DNA of 6,156 nt, taken from NCBI GenBank assembly GCA_001800495.1, contig MGVM01000146.1, positions 1 to 6,156 on the forward strand, given 5' to 3'. The first letter of the stretch is position 1, and every line of letters begins with the position of its first letter. The notes below the pieces were generated by a model that saw nothing but the letters and a program-made list of their open reading frames with translations, was not told where the DNA came from and did not search any database. The position numbers and the translations under genes were made by a program. Of the stretch, positions 6,146 through 6,156 are shown piece after piece. Source of the DNA: Elusimicrobia bacterium RIFOXYB2_FULL_48_7 (GTDB taxonomy: Bacteria > Elusimicrobiota > Endomicrobiia > CG1-02-37-114 > XYA2-FULL-39-19).

Positions 6146-6156
6146 AAAAAATACCG

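Overview
The window looks like bacterial chromosome from an uncultured Gram-negative-type lineage. The signs are strong purine-rich ribosome binding sites, one sigma-70-like promoter, Sec signal peptides, and a very large secreted protein that ends in a FlgD-Ig/T9SS-type C-terminal domain. That C-terminal domain, the fibronectin-like repeats and the short GGGGAC/GTCCCC palindromes would suit groups such as Omnitrophota or Elusimicrobiota. This taxonomic guess is weak inference; no phylogenetic marker gene is present.

All three genes lie on the minus strand and read right to left. The right edge (about 6091-6156) carries short tandem repeats of 22-23 bp that may be the end of a mobile element. 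A sigma-70-like promoter with an A/T-rich upstream tract (6032-6076) and a leader with small direct repeats precede a GntR-LacI hybrid transcription regulator (4845-5957). The regulator's stop codon overlaps the start codon of a 1223-residue secreted protein (1177-4848). That protein has a beta-helix N-terminal half, four tandem fibronectin-like repeats, a fifth fibronectin-like domain and a C-terminal sorting or anchoring domain. After 71 bases, filled by a strong GGGGAC/GTCCCC hairpin, comes a second secreted beta-helix protein (1-1105). It is a paralogue of the first half of the large protein and runs off the left edge.

The simplest reading is one operon: a ligand-responsive, probably autoregulated repressor is translationally coupled to a large extracellular or surface protein, followed by a paralogue. 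The beta-helix fold and the sugar-type regulator together suggest a role in binding or cleaving extracellular polysaccharide, but no catalytic residue could be assigned. No RNA genes, CRISPR array or complete insertion sequence were seen. The only gene-free stretches are 1106-1176 and 5958-6156, both described below.
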